DNA from: Rhodovulum sp. P5
Lineage (GTDB): Bacteria; Pseudomonadota; Alphaproteobacteria; Rhodobacterales; Rhodobacteraceae
Length of the DNA: 64,000 nt
NCBI RefSeq assembly: GCF_002079305.1
Contig: NZ_CP015039.1
Location: 2,129,501-2,193,500, forward strand
Direction: 5' to 3'
The position numbers and the translations under genes were made by a program. This document shows positions 61,740 through 64,000 of the stretch, one piece after another. The notes beneath the pieces are model-generated. The model did not search any database, was not told the origin of the DNA, and saw only the letters and a list, made by a program, of their open reading frames with translations. How positions within the stretch are numbered: the first letter of the stretch is position 1; each line of letters starts with the position of its first letter.

Positions 61740-63017
61740 TCACTCGCAGCGCAGCGAGATCTCGTTCTCCGCGGCAAAGGCCATGGAGTCGTCCTCGATC
61801 AGCGGATCGATGATCGCGTCGTCGGGCGCGATGAAGTCGGTCAGGGCGACCCATTTGCCCTCTCCCGCGTTCCACTGCTGCACGATGCCCATGCCGGATC
61901 CACCGTGATTGGCGCAGGAGACCGAGAATTCCGGCCCGATGCCCGGCGCACCCAGTGCTTCCATCTTGGCGGCGGTCATCTCCAGCGCCTCCATGCCGTC
62001 GCGCATCATCGACGCGTCGATATCGGGCGTGCCATGCAGGCCCTGCGCGGTCTTGGCGGCCTCGACCGCCAGCATCGCGGCGTACATGCCCCGGGTATAC
62101 AGCACCTTGCCAAGGTTGGACCCGTCGCCAGCGGCCATCCCCTTGTCATGGACATAGGTCTTGATGTCCTCGAACACCGGCAGATCGCCGATCTTGTTCA
62201 TGTTGAGCGACTTGTAGCCGTCGGCGGCCATGCCCGCGGGGGTCACGTCATGTTCGGCGCCCGCCCACCAGTTGCCGATGAAATGATCCATCGGGAAACG
62301 GATATTGGCAGCCTCCTGCACGGCGACCTGGTTCATCACGCCCCAGCCCCACATGATCACATAGTCCGGGCGTTCCCGCCGGATTTGCAGCCACTGGGAT
62401 TTCTGCTCCTGCCCCGGATGGTCGACGGGGATGGTGTTGAGCGTGAAGCCGTGCTTTTTCGACAGGTCTTCCAGCGTCCGGATCGGCTCTTTCCCGTAGG
62501 CGGAGTTGTGGTAGAGCAGCGTGATCTTCTTGCCGCCCAGATCGCCGCCGTTTTCCTCCAGCAGGTACTTGATCGCGACCGAGGCCGCGTCCCAGTAGTT
62601 CGCCGGGTAGTTGAAGACCCACTCGAAAACCTTGCCGTTTGCCGCAGACGTTCGGCCATAGCCCATCGTGTGCAGAGGAATGCCGTCAGCTTCCACCTTG
62701 GGGATAAGCTGGTAGGTGATGCCGGTCGACAGCGGCTGATAGATCAGCGCCCCTTGCCCCTTGGTCGCCTCGTAGCACTCCACACCCTTTTCGGTGTTAT
62801 AGCCCGTCTCGCATTCGATGACCTGCGCGCGCACGCCGCCGATGCCGCCGTCACGCTCGTTCACCAGGGTGAAATAGTCCTGATAGCCGTCCGAGAACGG
62901 GATGCCGCCCGCGGCATAGGGCCCGGTGCGATAGCTGAGATCGGGGAATACGAGGTCGGCCAGTGCCGGCCCCGCCGCGAGGGCCGCGCCAAGCGCGAGT
63001 GGTGCGAGTTTGTTCAT
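61740..63017 (-). CDS. ABC transporter periplasmic substrate-binding protein (Leu/Ile/Val type)
   Basis: 425 aa with a signal peptide (MNKLAPLALGAALAAGPALA). The mature protein is a type I periplasmic binding protein: GIPFSDGYQDYFTLVNERDG, GQGALIYQPLSTGITYQLIP, ITLLYHNSAYGKEPIRTLED and TRGMYAAMLAVEAAKTAQG. A Cys pair (IECETGYNTEKGVECYEA) probably forms a disulfide. ATG at 63017 follows GGGAGGAAA. The ligand is unknown; the PaaK-like gene points to an aromatic or similar acid rather than an amino acid. Confidence 0.9.
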   Translation of the reverse strand: MNKLAPLALGAALAAGPALADLVFPDLSYRTGPYAAGGIPFSDGYQDYFTLVNERDGGIGGVRAQVIECETGYNTEKGVECYEATKGQGALIYQPLSTGITYQLIPKVEADGIPLHTMGYGRTSAANGKVFEWVFNYPANYWDAASVAIKYLLEENGGDLGGKKITLLYHNSAYGKEPIRTLEDLSKKHGFTLNTIPVDHPGQEQKSQWLQIRRERPDYVIMWGWGVMNQVAVQEAANIRFPMDHFIGNWWAGAEHDVTPAGMAADGYKSLNMNKIGDLPVFEDIKTYVHDKGMAAGDGSNLGKVLYTRGMYAAMLAVEAAKTAQGLHGTPDIDASMMRDGMEALEMTAAKMEALGAPGIGPEFSVSCANHGGSGMGIVQQWNAGEGKWVALTDFIAPDDAIIDPLIEDDSMAFAAENEISLRCE

Positions 63018-63079
63018 GCGATGTTTCCTCCCAAAGGGTATTCCGGGTTGTCCCGGTTGGTGCGCGTTTCCCCGTCCCC

Positions 63080-64000
63080 TCAATGCGGGAACGGCCAAAG
63101 CCTCAGTTTTTCCTTCCCGATCCGCCAAAGCTGCGCCAGCCCGTGCGGTTCGGCGATCAGGAACAGGATGATCAGGGCGCCGACGATCATCAGTTCCAGA
63201 TGCGCGGCCAGATCGGTCGGCCAGCCCATGGCGCCGACCAGAACGTTCTTCAGCAGGACCGGCAGCAGCACCAAGAACGCCGCGCCCGCGAAACTGCCGA
63301 AGATGGAGCCCAACCCCCCGATGATCACCATGAAGAGGATCAGAAAGCTTTTCTGGATGCCGAATGCCTCGCCCACCTCGACCGCGCCCAGATAGACGGC
63401 GAAGAACAGCGCACCCGCGATGCCGACATAGAAGGACGACACCGCAAAGGCCGTCAGCTTCGCCTTAAGCGGGTTCACCCCGATGATCTCTGCCGCGATG
63501 TCCATATCGCGGATCGCCATCCACGACCGCCCCACCGTGCCGCGGGTCAGGTTCCGCGCGATCCAGGCCAGCACGACCACGAAGACAAGGCAGATCATGT
63601 ATTTCGCCCACGCGTCCGTGTTGGGGCCGGTAACGGGGATGCTGAACACCGTCCGTTCCGGCGCGCTGATCTGGCCGGAGGCGGAGTTGTTGTAAAACCA
63701 CGGCACCTTGTTGAACAGCCAGACGAGGAAGAACTGCGCGGCCAGCGTCGCCACGGCAAGATAGAACCCCTTGATCCGAAGGCTCGGCAGGCCGAACAGA
63801 ACGCCCACAGCCGCGGTGACCAGCCCCGCACCGATCACATGAAAGACGATGCTGACATCGGGAAAGGCGGTCATCAGCTTGTAACAGGCATAGGCCCCGA
63901 CGGCCATGAAACCGCCGGTGCCCAGCGACAACTGCCCGCAATAGCCGACAAGGATGTTCAGGCCCAGCGCGGCAATCGCGTAGATCAGGAACGGCACGAA
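63080..64000 (-). CDS. Branched-chain amino acid-type ABC transporter permease (LivM-like), N-terminus cut
   Basis: Inner-membrane permease, 306 residues in view; the start lies beyond the right edge. Family motifs include ALGLNILVGYCGQLSLGTGG, LRIKGFYLAVATLAAQFFLV, the cytoplasmic loop TRGTVGRSWMAIRDMDIAAE and IIGGLGSIFGSFAGAAFLV. It has about eight visible membrane helices. The 62-bp gap to the binding-protein gene suggests one operon. Confidence 0.93.
   Translation of the reverse strand, partial: FVPFLIYAIAALGLNILVGYCGQLSLGTGGFMAVGAYACYKLMTAFPDVSIVFHVIGAGLVTAAVGVLFGLPSLRIKGFYLAVATLAAQFFLVWLFNKVPWFYNNSASGQISAPERTVFSIPVTGPNTDAWAKYMICLVFVVVLAWIARNLTRGTVGRSWMAIRDMDIAAEIIGVNPLKAKLTAFAVSSFYVGIAGALFFAVYLGAVEVGEAFGIQKSFLILFMVIIGGLGSIFGSFAGAAFLVLLPVLLKNVLVGAMGWPTDLAAHLELMIVGALIILFLIAEPHGLAQLWRIGKEKLRLWPFPH

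Noticed and set aside
1..64000. CRISPR arrays, insertion sequences, prophage or integrative element
   Set aside because: No regularly spaced direct repeats, transposase, recombinase or phage genes were seen on either strand.

Overview
The window is high-GC DNA that reads as a chromosome segment of an alphaproteobacterium of the Rhodobacterales (Roseobacter/Rhodobacter type). The support is the flaF-flbT pair beside a flagellin gene, DUF1217 and MotE-like flagellar accessory genes, CtrA-type sites (TTAA-N7-TTAA) at flagellar promoters, a complex I NDUFA9-like gene, a VPLPA-CTERM secreted protein, and gltD lying upstream of gltB. No insertion sequence, prophage, integrase, CRISPR array or rRNA operon was seen. 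The genus cannot be named from the sequence.

Layout. 1-3338: housekeeping genes, namely a partial enoyl-CoA hydratase, mutM, ubiE and ubiB. 3348-36113: a compact flagellar cluster of about 33 kb in alternating operons. It carries fliK-flgD; a flgJ-type rod-binding gene and a flgN-like gene; fliC-flaF-flbT-DUF1217; fliI (frameshifted); flgBC-fliEQ-flgFGAH-fliL2; fliL-DUF6468-like-motE-motA-795-aa periplasmic protein-flhA-fliR-flhB-FliJ-like; fliF-fliH-fliN-fliP; and motB-flgE-flgK-flgL-flgI with a small sugar transferase at the end. fliG and fliM are not in the window. 36425-43711: mixed metabolic and envelope genes, namely a dimethylglycine/sarcosine dehydrogenase-like protein, an FmdB zinc ribbon, an EamA transporter, queG, a glutathione S-transferase, mtgA and a VPLPA-CTERM protein. 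43853-53684: glutamate synthase gltB/gltD, uppP, the NDUFA9-like gene, tRNA-Leu(CAG) and a glutamate dehydrogenase. 53773-56828: an unrecognised three-gene cassette made of a 39-aa secreted peptide, a 632-aa polytopic membrane protein and a periplasmic binding protein. 57081-64000: ilvD, a glycine-zipper lipoprotein, and a branched-chain-amino-acid-type ABC transporter operon ending in a PaaK-like CoA ligase. The window cuts off livM.

How the genes fit together. The flagellar block encodes nearly all of the rod, hook, hook-filament junction, export gate and stator. It also carries the alphaproteobacterial FlaF/FlbT flagellin control pair and several periplasmic motor accessories. CtrA-like sites lie in three flagellar intergenic regions and a weaker TTAC variant in a fourth, which suggests cell-cycle-linked control. 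Convergent flagellar operons are separated by very short palindromes, two of which contain both stop codons.

Most notable points: the export ATPase gene fliI is broken by what looks like a one-base loss in a C run; FlgL and FlgE carry large central insertions, with a repeated module in FlgL; three periplasmic motor proteins share His-rich linkers; and the small-peptide/membrane-protein/binding-protein cassette at 53773-56828 matches nothing I recognise. All calls were made by reading the sequence. No database search was run.
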